DNA of 7,161 bases, from NCBI GenBank assembly GCA_937907455.1, contig CALESQ010000092.1:1-7161 (forward strand), written 5' to 3'. Below, piece by piece: positions 1-6,066 of this stretch. A program made the translations under genes and the position numbers. Position 1 is the first letter of the stretch. The number at the start of each line of letters is the position of its first letter. The notes below the pieces were generated by a model. The model was not told the DNA's origin. It did no database searches and was given only the letters and a program-made list of their open reading frames with translations. Source of the DNA: an uncultured Caldilineales bacterium. GTDB lineage: Bacteria > Chloroflexota > Anaerolineae > JAAEKA01.

Positions 1-850
1 CGTGGTCGAAGGTGGCATCCTGCCAGCGCGTTGGCGTGTGACAGGCCGCGCAGTCCGTGCCGAATTCACCATCGTGGGCATCGTCCGCCGCATGGCAGCC
101 GAGGCAATCGGTGGGTGCAGCCGCAAAATCAGGCAGAGCACGCGCCGATAAATGACATGCCGCACAAGCGGTGTCCTGATGCGTACCGACAAGCCTGAAC
201 ATCAGCACACTGTGATCAAAATGCGCGGCGCCGAAGCGATCCAAGCCATCGTGACAACTGAGGCAATCAGCGCCGAACTCGCTCAGGTGTGCAGTCATAA
301 ACGCGGCATCATCCTGCTGATGGCAGCTTTCGCAGCTTGCCACGGCCGCACGGGCATCTGCCACGCTTTCACCATGACACGCCTTGCAGGCCAGAGAATT
401 GCCATCAGCCATCGCCGTATGCGCGGCCAGCGAAAAGCCAGTCGCCTCGTGTGGAAAATCCACCAGCGTAGCCACAGTAAGGTGCGCGGTCGCGCCCTGA
501 TGCTCCGTGTGACAGCCGCGACAAGCCATATCCGTCTGTTGTGTCTGCGACACTCCGTGCAGCGTATCCGGCATCTGCAAATCTGCGGCAATGGCAGTGT
601 GGCAATCCAGGCAGCGCTGCGTCATCGGGATGCGGCTCCACGGCGCAGTGTGACAGAGCAGGCAATCGCCGCCGCTGTCTGCATGAGAAGCAATGCCGCC
701 CAGGCGCACCGTGCCGACCTGGGCATTCAAGTCGCCGGGGCTAAACATACGCCCCCCGCGCAGCGCCAGCAACGCAGCAATCACCACCACAGTGAGCAGC
801 GCAGCCAGCAAACCGGCGCCGGTAAGACAGCCTAAAGGACGAGGTTTCAT
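1..850 (-). CDS. Membrane-anchored multiheme c-type cytochrome (partial, C-terminus beyond left edge)
   Basis: Reading leftward from ATG at 850-848, the frame stays open to the window edge (283 codons seen). Nine CxxCH heme c motifs start at residues 63, 80, 110, 155, 173, 196, 229, 249 and 267, so at least nine covalent hemes are predicted. A hydrophobic segment at about residues 11-30 (GLLAALLTVVVIAALLAL) is a signal anchor or uncleaved signal peptide that would place the hemes outside the cytoplasmic membrane. After residue 130 there is an internal repeat: FPH at 132-134, FDH at 211-213 and FDH at 281-283, each of the first two followed by three CxxCH motifs. A third repeat probably continues past the edge, so the true heme count is likely higher. 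The pattern resembles cytochrome c3/c7-type doubled-CxxCH families. The start lies 3 nt after the stop of the upstream b-type cytochrome gene, implying translational coupling. Likely role: periplasmic electron transfer. The terminal partner is not visible. Confidence 0.93.
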   Translation of the reverse strand, partial: MKPRPLGCLTGAGLLAALLTVVVIAALLALRGGRMFSPGDLNAQVGTVRLGGIASHADSGGDCLLCHTAPWSRIPMTQRCLDCHTAIAADLQMPDTLHGVSQTQQTDMACRGCHTEHQGATAHLTVATLVDFPHEATGFSLAAHTAMADGNSLACKACHGESVADARAAVASCESCHQQDDAAFMTAHLSEFGADCLSCHDGLDRFGAAHFDHSVLMFRLVGTHQDTACAACHLSARALPDFAAAPTDCLGCHAADDAHDGEFGTDCAACHTPTRWQDATFDH

Positions 851-853
851 GGC

Positions 854-1657
854 TTAATGCAGCAGGGTGGCAAAGTAAATAGCAGCCACGATGTGGACAA
901 AAGCCGCGGTGAACAGCGCCATGCCCAACGGAATATGCACAGTGTGCCAGATACCCAGCAACCGCCGCGCCGCGGCCAGCGATTGCGCCTGGCGCTGCAA
1001 CGCATCACGGCGGGCAGCCAGCTCCTCCAACTGTTGCAACGAAGGCTGCACCGCGCCGCCCGCCTGCAACAAATGCCGTCGCCGTTGCCGTTGCTGCAAC
1101 GCAATCCATGGTCGCGCCAACACCAGTCGCCAGCCGCTGTCAGTCGCCTGAGGTTGCGCCAACAAGGCCTGCACCGTGGCCGCTTGCCCCGCGGCAGCCT
1201 GCCGTAGCGCCTCCTCCGTGGCGTGGATTTGCTGTTGCAGCTCAGCCGCTTCAATCACCAGGCCACTGGCGTTGCGTGGCAGCGCGGTGTAGATATAGCG
1301 CCCCACAAAACCGCTCGCCACCACCACCATCGTCAGCAACAGCACCACACCGGCCAGACCGCGAAACTCCCAGGCACTATGCAGCAGCACCATGCTGGGG
1401 CCAACCAGGCCGGTGAAAATATGAAAACGCAACCACGACGCGGTGCGTCCCCAGCGCGCCAGGCGGCTGCGTTTGCGCAGCGAATACAGAGTCTCGGTAG
1501 ACAGCATCAGCACAAAACCGGCCACACCCAGGCCATGCCCGAACAAGCTGCTGGCTGCGGGCACAGCTTGCAGCCGGTTCATCACCAGCAAATAGACAAA
1601 AGTAATCAGCGTGATGGCCGCCAGCGCCCACCACAGCTCACGCGCGTCATGTTTCAT
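854..1657 (-). CDS. Five-helix membrane di-heme b-type cytochrome-like protein
   Basis: A 267-residue membrane protein. Hydrophobic segments lie at about 10-26, 40-58, 78-96, 100-122 and 238-264. Helices 3 and 5 each hold a histidine pair spaced H-x13-H (H79/H93 and H241/H255), the spacing by which cytochrome b and ferric-reductase-like proteins bind two stacked hemes; H41 and H238 are extra candidates. Arg-rich loops at 61-71 and after 119 predict an inside N-terminus and an outside C-terminus by the positive-inside rule. A GRYIYTALPR motif at 119-128 closes helix 4. Between helices 4 and 5 a roughly 110-residue hydrophilic, Gln/Ala/Leu-rich segment (about 130-235) looks helical and partly coiled-coil, and would face the cytoplasm. 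The gene sits between the flavoprotein gene (50 nt upstream) and the multiheme cytochrome gene (3 nt downstream). This suits a quinol- or flavoprotein-linked electron conduit. I see no clear Shine-Dalgarno site. The heme assignment is inferred from spacing only. Confidence 0.82.
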   Translation of the reverse strand: MKHDARELWWALAAITLITFVYLLVMNRLQAVPAASSLFGHGLGVAGFVLMLSTETLYSLRKRSRLARWGRTASWLRFHIFTGLVGPSMVLLHSAWEFRGLAGVVLLLTMVVVASGFVGRYIYTALPRNASGLVIEAAELQQQIHATEEALRQAAAGQAATVQALLAQPQATDSGWRLVLARPWIALQQRQRRRHLLQAGGAVQPSLQQLEELAARRDALQRQAQSLAAARRLLGIWHTVHIPLGMALFTAAFVHIVAAIYFATLLH

Positions 1658-1707
1658 ACATTATCAACGAGTATTTAGCCATCTGATTTGTGTGCATTGG
1701 TGCCTAT

Positions 1708-3018
1708 CTACGGCTCAACCATACGACTCTGAGCGAATTCCGCCAGCACGTTGTACAGATTAACGCCCGGCTGCGTGAAAAGTTCCCGAATCGGCGTGAT
1801 ATCCGCAGCCGTGCCGATCAGATGTTGCAAGGTGCGCGACAGGCGTTGATCACCCATCAACACTGCGCCCAGCAGATGCTGTGGTCCGACTACCAAACGC
1901 AAGCGATTGACAGTTTCACCATCTTCCACCACCAGCGCATCGCCGCGGCTACGCCAAATATCGCTGTCACCGCGAGCAATGCCCTGCACATCCGCATCAC
2001 GACCCGCGCCCACCGCGCCAATCACCGTGGTAGTGATACCGGCCAGACGCGTGACATTAAAAGGAACCGGTTTGAGGTAACGTGCCGCCGCGCCCGCCAT
2101 ATTCCGGCCGGCCACTTCACCATGAGCGCGTGCCGTATTCCACAGGGTATCCAGCGTGGCCCGTCCGCTGCGTGAATCCAACACCTGCGCCACATCTCCT
2201 GCGGCAAACACATCGGCCGCGCTGGTGCGCAACGTATCATCGGCAAGAATGCCGCGGTCAACCTGCAAGCCAGCGGCGCGCGCCAGCTCTAACCGCGGCA
2301 CCACTCCGATAGCCACAGCTACCAGATCGCAGGCGATACGCTCGCCCTTTTGCAGGCGCACCGCCGCCACATGCCCCTGCCGCTCCTCAATCTGAGTAAT
2401 TTCGCTGTGCGTGTGGATCTGCACGCCCGCAGCGGCCAGCCGTGCCAGCACCGTGCGCGCCTCCTCCTCATCCAGCACATTGCTCCAGTAGCGCGCCCCG
2501 CGCAGCAGATAATGAACATGGCGGCAGTATGGATGCAGCCCTTCCACAATCTCCAGAGCTGTGATACCGCCACCCACCACCACCGCACTGCGGGCACGCT
2601 TCGCCAGCTTGATCATGCGTTCGGCATCAGCCAGGCTATCCAGCTTCACCACCTCGGGCAGGTGGTTGCCGGGCAAATCCGGCTGGAGCGCAGCCGCGCC
2701 CGTGGCCAACAGCAAACGATCATACGGCAACACCGCGCCATCACTCAACAGCAGGCGATGCGCCTCTGGTTCTACTGCCGCCACGCGAGCCTGAAGCCGT
2801 TGCAGCCGCAGGCGAGCAAAATCCTGCTCGTTCCAGGGAAAAAGCGCCGCGCGCGGCAACTCGCCGGTAAGATAATAGGCCAGACCCGGGCGTGAATAGT
2901 AACCGTGAGGGTCATCGGAAATCAGCGTGATAGCTCCGGCGGCATCCAGCGAACGGATCGCCTCGGCCGCAGCGATGGCGGCTACGCCAGAGCCAACCAG
3001 CAGGTAGCGGGTAGACAT
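1708..3018 (-). CDS. FAD- and NAD(P)-dependent oxidoreductase (pyridine nucleotide-disulfide oxidoreductase fold)
   Basis: 436 residues from ATG at 3018. An N-terminal FAD-binding Rossmann motif, GSGVAA (residues 9-14), is followed by LLLATGA (103-109), an NAD(P)-binding motif VVVGGGITALE (146-156), and the second FAD motif VFAAGDVA (270-277). The order and length fit the NirB/rubredoxin-reductase/NADH-oxidase class. There is no CxxxxC redox disulfide (only C165 and C230), so it is not a classical disulfide reductase and probably passes electrons from NAD(P)H via FAD to a partner protein. The frame is open upstream to 3105, but those 29 codons overlap the ferredoxin gene, and the family N-terminus (STRYLLVGSG) begins right after M at 3018. 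The start lies 19 nt behind the ferredoxin stop. Natural partners are that ferredoxin on one side and the membrane b-type cytochrome on the other. The exact substrate and direction of electron flow cannot be read from the sequence. Confidence 0.9.
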   Translation of the reverse strand: MSTRYLLVGSGVAAIAAAEAIRSLDAAGAITLISDDPHGYYSRPGLAYYLTGELPRAALFPWNEQDFARLRLQRLQARVAAVEPEAHRLLLSDGAVLPYDRLLLATGAAALQPDLPGNHLPEVVKLDSLADAERMIKLAKRARSAVVVGGGITALEIVEGLHPYCRHVHYLLRGARYWSNVLDEEEARTVLARLAAAGVQIHTHSEITQIEERQGHVAAVRLQKGERIACDLVAVAIGVVPRLELARAAGLQVDRGILADDTLRTSAADVFAAGDVAQVLDSRSGRATLDTLWNTARAHGEVAGRNMAGAAARYLKPVPFNVTRLAGITTTVIGAVGAGRDADVQGIARGDSDIWRSRGDALVVEDGETVNRLRLVVGPQHLLGAVLMGDQRLSRTLQHLIGTAADITPIRELFTQPGVNLYNVLAEFAQSRMVEP

Positions 3019-3037
3019 AGGCACAAAACAGCGTTGT

Positions 3038-3295
3038 TCAGGGCAGCAACAAATCAACGCGCGCGAAATGCAGCACCCCGCGCGGGCAGCGCGCCACACA
3101 TTCACCGCAAGTCAGGCAGTGGCTTTCCTGCACCGGTTCACCCAGCCAGGCATGGCGGCGCACATCAATATTTATTGGACAAAAATAGGAGCAGATACCG
3201 CACTGCACGCAGCGCCCGGCCTCCGGCGTCACCTGACCGACCACAAGCGCAGTACGGCGGTTATGATCCCGTTGCAACAAGTCTTTCAACGACAT
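3038..3295 (-). CDS. Small ferredoxin with two 4Fe-4S clusters
   Basis: 85 residues from ATG at 3295. Two full CxxCxxCxxxCP motifs (CVQCGICSYFCP and CLTCGECVARCP) each predict a 4Fe-4S cluster, so this is a small soluble two-cluster electron carrier. It opens the minus-strand redox operon and would hand electrons to or from the FAD/NAD(P) oxidoreductase encoded 19 nt downstream. The frame also has an ATG at 3352, giving 104 residues. I prefer 3295 because the extra 19 codons use codons unlike the rest of the gene (TTG, GTA, TGT, CGA) and contain a promoter-like TTGCGC-17-GATAAT sequence whose predicted transcript would start at the 3295 ATG. The cluster assignment is firm; the start is about 65% likely. 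Confidence 0.88.
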   Translation of the reverse strand: MSLKDLLQRDHNRRTALVVGQVTPEAGRCVQCGICSYFCPINIDVRRHAWLGEPVQESHCLTCGECVARCPRGVLHFARVDLLLP

Positions 3296-3301
3296 GGCGA
3301 C

Positions 3302-3330
3302 ATTATCCCATACGTACAAACATCGCGCAA
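3302..3330 (-). promoter_or_regulatory. Candidate promoter of the redox operon (extended -10)
   Basis: On the minus strand, TTGCGC (3330-3325) is followed after 17 nt by GATAAT (3307-3302), a 5/6 match to the sigma-70 -10 box. TG lies one base upstream of the -10, giving an extended -10. Only 6 nt separate the -10 from ATG at 3295, so a start about 7 nt downstream would give a leaderless mRNA. This is pattern matching only. Confidence 0.42.
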
Positions 3331-3392
3331 GTGCCTGTTCGTAGCCAGTCATTGATCACATTCCCTGCGTATCTCAACCGCCATCATGGGGT

Positions 3393-3398
3393 TATAAT
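3393..3398 (+). promoter_or_regulatory. Candidate -10 box upstream of plsY
   Basis: A perfect TATAAT stands out in GC-rich DNA within the divergent intergenic region, 89 nt before the plsY start. No good -35 is present at 16-18 nt spacing (TATCTC at 17 nt), so it may be activator-dependent or a chance match. If used, transcription would start near 3405 and leave about 80 nt of 5' leader. Confidence 0.4.
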
Positions 3399-3440
3399 GC
3401 TTACAACGGCCTATGCGTTCGTTGCACACCAATCCAGCAA

Positions 3441-3446
3441 GAAGGA
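3441..3446 (+). promoter_or_regulatory. Shine-Dalgarno-like site before a short leader ORF
   Basis: GAAGGA lies 8 nt before ATG at 3455, an ideal spacing. It is the best ribosome binding site in the window, but the ATG it serves is out of frame with plsY and opens only an 11-codon ORF. plsY itself has no comparable site directly before its ATG at 3487. Confidence 0.4.
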
Positions 3447-3454
3447 CAGCACCG

Positions 3455-3490
3455 ATGTGGCGAGACCGGTGCAGCAAGAAACGAATATGA
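3455..3490 (+). CDS. Possible 11-residue leader peptide coupled to plsY
   Basis: ATG at 3455 opens a frame encoding MWRDRCSKKRI and ends at TGA 3488-3490, which overlaps the plsY ATG (3487-3489) as ATGA. The overlap and the strong upstream GAAGGA suggest that ribosomes ending the leader re-initiate on plsY. I do not recognise the peptide, and its composition (Trp, Cys, Arg/Lys) matches no attenuator I know. It could also be a chance ORF. Confidence 0.3.
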   Translation: MWRDRCSKKRI

Positions 3491-4131
3491 GCAGCTTTAT
3501 CCCCTATCTCCCGGCTGTAATATTGGGCTACCTCATTGGCAGCCTGCCTTTCGGCTTCCTCTTCGGCAAAATGAAAGGCATTGATGTCCGCACTCTGGGC
3601 AGCGGACGTACCGGCGGCACCAACGTCTATCGCGCGCTGGGTGCGCGCCTTGGCCTGCTCACCGGCGTGCTAGATTTTGTCAAAGGGGCCGCTTCGGTGC
3701 TGTTGGCGCGTCAGCTTTTCGGCAACGAAGCAGCGGCCGCCCTGGCAGGAGCCGCCGCAGTAGCCGGGCACAACTGGTCAATTTTTCTGGGCTTCAAAGG
3801 GGGCGCGGGTGGCAGCACCGCGGCCGGGGCATTGCTGATGCTTAACCTGGTGGCAGGGGCCATCGTGGTTCCCCTCTTCGTGCTGATTTTATTTGTGGGG
3901 CGCTATGCCTCCATTGCCACCCTCAGCGTGGGCCTCGGCTCTGTGGTGATGATTGGCCTGCTGCACTGGCTAAATCCCGGCAAAACACCCCTCAACCAAT
4001 GGCTTTTCGCCTGGCCCGCGCTGGCGCTAATCGCCATTTCGCTGCGCCCCAACCTGATACGCCTGGTTGATGGCACCGAGCGCCGTGTAGATTTCAAACA
4101 GCGAACCGCCCAACAACGTCAGGCCAAATAA
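3487..4131 (+). CDS. plsY: Glycerol-3-phosphate acyltransferase PlsY
   Basis: A 214-residue integral membrane enzyme that transfers an acyl group from acyl-phosphate to glycerol-3-phosphate, making lysophosphatidic acid for membrane phospholipids. Hydrophobic segments are seen at about 5-25, 55-77, 82-97, 111-137, 140-160 and 170-187. Motif 1 is GSGRTGGTNVYRALG (38-52), equivalent to the family's GSGNxGATNxxR. Motif 2 is GHNWSIFLGFKGGAGGSTAAG (94-114; written here in parts: GHNWSIFLGF, KGGAGGSTAAG), where the usual GGKG has alanine in place of lysine. Motif 3 may be represented by GRYASIATLS (138-147). Length is normal for PlsY. The frame is open far upstream, but the conserved membrane N-terminus begins at ATG 3487. 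The stop TAA shares one base with the panE ATG (TAATG), so the two are probably co-translated. The family assignment is secure; the motif 2 change deserves attention. Confidence 0.93.
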   Translation: MSSFIPYLPAVILGYLIGSLPFGFLFGKMKGIDVRTLGSGRTGGTNVYRALGARLGLLTGVLDFVKGAASVLLARQLFGNEAAAALAGAAAVAGHNWSIFLGFKGGAGGSTAAGALLMLNLVAGAIVVPLFVLILFVGRYASIATLSVGLGSVVMIGLLHWLNPGKTPLNQWLFAWPALALIAISLRPNLIRLVDGTERRVDFKQRTAQQRQAK

Positions 4132-5171
4132 TGCACGTGCTGATAATCGGTGGCGGCGCCATCGGCTGCCTGCTGGCCGCACGGCTGGCTGAGCGCGGCC
4201 ATGCGACCACGTTGTTGGCGCGCCCGGCCACAGTGGCGACGATTCGAACGCGCGGCCTGCTTTTGCAGGAGGCCGATGGTCGTCGCCTTGCCCCGCCCGT
4301 TATCGCAGTCGAGACAGCAGAGCAAGCCCTCAGCACAGCGTTTGATTTAGCCGTAGCCGCGGTGAAAGCGTATGACACTGCGGCGCTGGCGGCAGAGTTG
4401 CGGCCTTTGCTGCCTGCCTCTACCCCGCTGCTCAGCGTGCAGAACGGGGTAGGCAACGAGGCCCTGCTGGCTGCCGCGCTGCCGGGGCCAATCATGGCCG
4501 GTGCCCTCACCACCCCGGTAGAGGTGCTAGCCCCCGGCCATGTGCGCGTGGCGCGACCTTCGCACAAGCTGGCGCTGGCTCCCTGGCGTGGCGCAAGTGA
4601 TCTATCCCGTTTCAGCGAATTGTTCACAGAGGCCGGGTTTACCACCCAGCTTTTCCGCGACGGCCCGGCCCTCAAATGGTCGAAGCTGTTGATGAACCTG
4701 CCCGCCAATGCCCAACCGGCCATCCTCGGCACCACCCCGGCTGAAGTATTTGCCCATCCCGCGCTGGCTGATCTGGAAGTGCGGGCCTGGCAAGAAGCGC
4801 TGGCTGTGCTACGCCGTGCCCACATCACCCCGGTAGCGTTGGGAGGCTATCCGCTGGCGTTGTTCGCTGCGCTGGCGGCACGCCTGCCGCGGCGTCTCGT
4901 GCGGCCCTTCATGGCCCGTTTCATGGTGGGAGCACGCGGCAGCAAACCGCCATCGCTAACCTATGACCTTGAACGAGGGCGTGGCAGATCGGAAGTGGAA
5001 TGGCTCAACGGCGCAGTAGCAACCGAGGCCGCGCGCCTTGGCCTGGCTGCGCCCATCAACCAAACTCTCACGCGCCTGCTGCTTGATCTGGTGACCAGGC
5101 GGGCTGATCCCGCAGCCTGGCGGGACCAGCCGCAACGCCTGCTGAACGCAGTGCAAAAAACCGCGGGATAA
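4131..5171 (+). CDS. panE: 2-dehydropantoate 2-reductase (ketopantoate reductase)
   Basis: 346 residues, somewhat longer than the roughly 300 typical of the family. It reduces ketopantoate to pantoate with NADPH in the cytosolic route to pantothenate and coenzyme A. The N-terminal NADP-binding GGGAIG (7-12) is followed by VKAYDT (78-83) and the family hallmark NGVGN (105-109). The C-terminal helical domain has LKWSKLLMN (181-189), where K185 and N189 align with the catalytic Lys and substrate Asn of E. coli PanE. DLERGRGRSEVEWLNG (279-294) supplies the substrate-binding acidic residue (probably E288), with one residue more than E. coli has between the Asp and this Glu. ATG at 4131 overlaps the plsY stop by one base. 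The extra length is in a loop near 232-270, rich in Leu, Arg and Ala. Other members of the ApbA/PanE superfamily act on different 2-oxoacids, so substrate is likely but not proven. Confidence 0.88.
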   Translation: MHVLIIGGGAIGCLLAARLAERGHATTLLARPATVATIRTRGLLLQEADGRRLAPPVIAVETAEQALSTAFDLAVAAVKAYDTAALAAELRPLLPASTPLLSVQNGVGNEALLAAALPGPIMAGALTTPVEVLAPGHVRVARPSHKLALAPWRGASDLSRFSELFTEAGFTTQLFRDGPALKWSKLLMNLPANAQPAILGTTPAEVFAHPALADLEVRAWQEALAVLRRAHITPVALGGYPLALFAALAARLPRRLVRPFMARFMVGARGSKPPSLTYDLERGRGRSEVEWLNGAVATEAARLGLAAPINQTLTRLLLDLVTRRADPAAWRDQPQRLLNAVQKTAG

Positions 5172-5206
5172 CGATCATTTCACCACCCCTGGAGACTTAC
5201 AGACGC

Positions 5207-5812
5207 ATGGCCGACTTTGAACGACTTCAGCAGCTCTACGCTGCGGGGACGCTACCTTGGGATCACAACGATCCGCCCCCTGAGGTAGTGACAGAAGCCG
5301 CGGTCTGGCCGCTTGGCCGCGCCCTGGATCTGGGCACAGGCTTGGGGCGGGCCGCCCTGCATCTGGCTCGCCTCGGGTGGCAGGTAGATGGTGTGGACTT
5401 CATCCCCGAAGCCGTGGCCGAAGCGACACGCCGCGCCCAGGCGGCCGGGCTGGCCGCGCGTGTCAGCTTTCATCAGAGCACGGTAACCCGCCTGGATTTT
5501 CTGACCGGGGCGTATGATCTGGCGGTAGATGTAGGTTGCGCCCACGGGCTGAACGCGACAGAGCTGACCGCGTACCATGCGCAGTTAAAACGCCTGCTGC
5601 GTGGTGGCGCGCGCTATCTGCTGTTTGCCCACCTCAACGATGCTGTTGCCGATGCGGATGCCCAGCGCTGGCTGAACGAACCCCTGCTGTATCGCATCTT
5701 CGCGGATGGATTCACACTGGAGCGGGTGGAATACGGGGAAACCACCGTGCAGAACAACCCAACGTGGCGCTCGGCATGGTTTTGGTGGCGACGAGATGAC
5801 ACAACTGCATAA
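5207..5812 (+). CDS. Class I SAM-dependent methyltransferase of unknown substrate
   Basis: 201 residues with a Rossmann-type methyltransferase core. Motif I, ALDLGTGLGRAALHLA (39-54), binds SAM. The acidic residue at the end of strand 2 is in GVDFIP (62-67). A motif IV-like strand lies at YDLAVDVGCAHGL (103-115). The opening YAAGTLPWD (11-19) resembles the N-terminus of thiopurine/TehB-like small-molecule methyltransferases, which suggests a small substrate, but I cannot name it. A GGAG at 5191-5194 lies 12 nt before the ATG, slightly far for a ribosome binding site. The gene follows panE by 35 nt on the same strand and is probably the last gene of the plsY group. The palindromic repeat array begins 27 nt past its stop. 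Confidence 0.85.
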   Translation: MADFERLQQLYAAGTLPWDHNDPPPEVVTEAAVWPLGRALDLGTGLGRAALHLARLGWQVDGVDFIPEAVAEATRRAQAAGLAARVSFHQSTVTRLDFLTGAYDLAVDVGCAHGLNATELTAYHAQLKRLLRGGARYLLFAHLNDAVADADAQRWLNEPLLYRIFADGFTLERVEYGETTVQNNPTWRSAWFWWRRDDTTA

Positions 5813-5839
5813 ACGCTTTGGGCCTACCCGGTAGCAACC

Positions 5840-5989
5840 GCCGGACGATCAATCGTCCGGCTACGGCGCAGCGCCCCATCAATGGGGCTTGTTGGCACGC
5901 GCACGCCAGCCCGCTTCAGCGGGCGCCGTTTTGTAGCCGGGGGACTTCATCCCCCGGCGCTGCCGCGCCGATACACGCCTCTCATCCAT
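5840..5989 (+). repeat. Array unit 1 (full, 150 bp)
   Basis: Hairpins lie at A 5840-5861, B 5873-5888, C 5909-5924, D 5936-5958 and E 5956-5969. D is a perfect 9-bp inverted repeat here. After A it reads CTACGGCGCAGCGCC, a variant shared only with unit 2; later units read CTACAGCGC. The B-to-C linker (GTTGGCACGC) is unique to this unit, as expected for an edge copy. Confidence 0.93.
5909..5932 (+). terminator. Terminator-like hairpin C of unit 1
   Basis: GCCCGCTTCAGCGGGC can form a 6-bp all-GC stem with a TTCA loop, followed after GCCG by TTTT. This resembles a weak intrinsic terminator about 100 nt after the methyltransferase stop. The T run is short and offset from the stem, so termination may be partial or absent. 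Full units 4, 6, 8 and 9 repeat it; units 7 and 10 have only TTT. Confidence 0.25.
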
Positions 5990-6066
5990 GCCGGACGATC
6001 AATCGTCCGGCTACGGCGCAGCGCCCCATCAATGGGGCTTGCTGGCACGCGCACGCCCTCATCCCC
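5990..6066 (+). repeat. Array unit 2 (short, 77 bp)
   Basis: Contains hairpins A (5990-6011) and B only. C, D and E are missing; the sequence passes from CACGCC straight to CTCATCC. Retains the GGCGC variant after A seen in unit 1. Confidence 0.93.

Noticed and set aside
152..835. A 227-codon plus-strand ORF
   Set aside because: It is antisense to the multiheme cytochrome. Its His/Gln/Arg-rich composition comes from the complement of CxxCH codons.
820..850. Lipobox-like PLGC at residues 5-8 of the multiheme cytochrome
   Set aside because: The cysteine precedes the hydrophobic segment, whereas a lipoprotein signal has it after, so lipidation is not supported.
1660..1680. A second GATAAT-like box just before the b-type cytochrome gene (minus strand)
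   Set aside because: It ends only 2 nt before the ATG and has no -35 at proper spacing. The gene is better explained as part of the operon.
3019..3105. 29-residue N-terminal extension of the FAD oxidoreductase
   Set aside because: It overlaps the ferredoxin gene, is Cys-rich and precedes the normal family N-terminus.
3296..3352. Longer ferredoxin start at ATG 3352
   Set aside because: The extra 19 codons have atypical codon use and contain the best promoter-like match. It remains possible, as AGGGA lies upstream of that ATG.
2905..3486. Upstream extension of the plsY frame to 2905
   Set aside because: It runs antisense through the ferredoxin and flavoprotein genes and would put about 190 hydrophilic residues before a standard PlsY membrane N-terminus.
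4094..4828. A 244-codon minus-strand ORF
   Set aside because: It lies antisense inside panE, which has clear motifs. It is Ser/Arg/Ala-rich, as expected of an antisense frame in GC-rich coding DNA.
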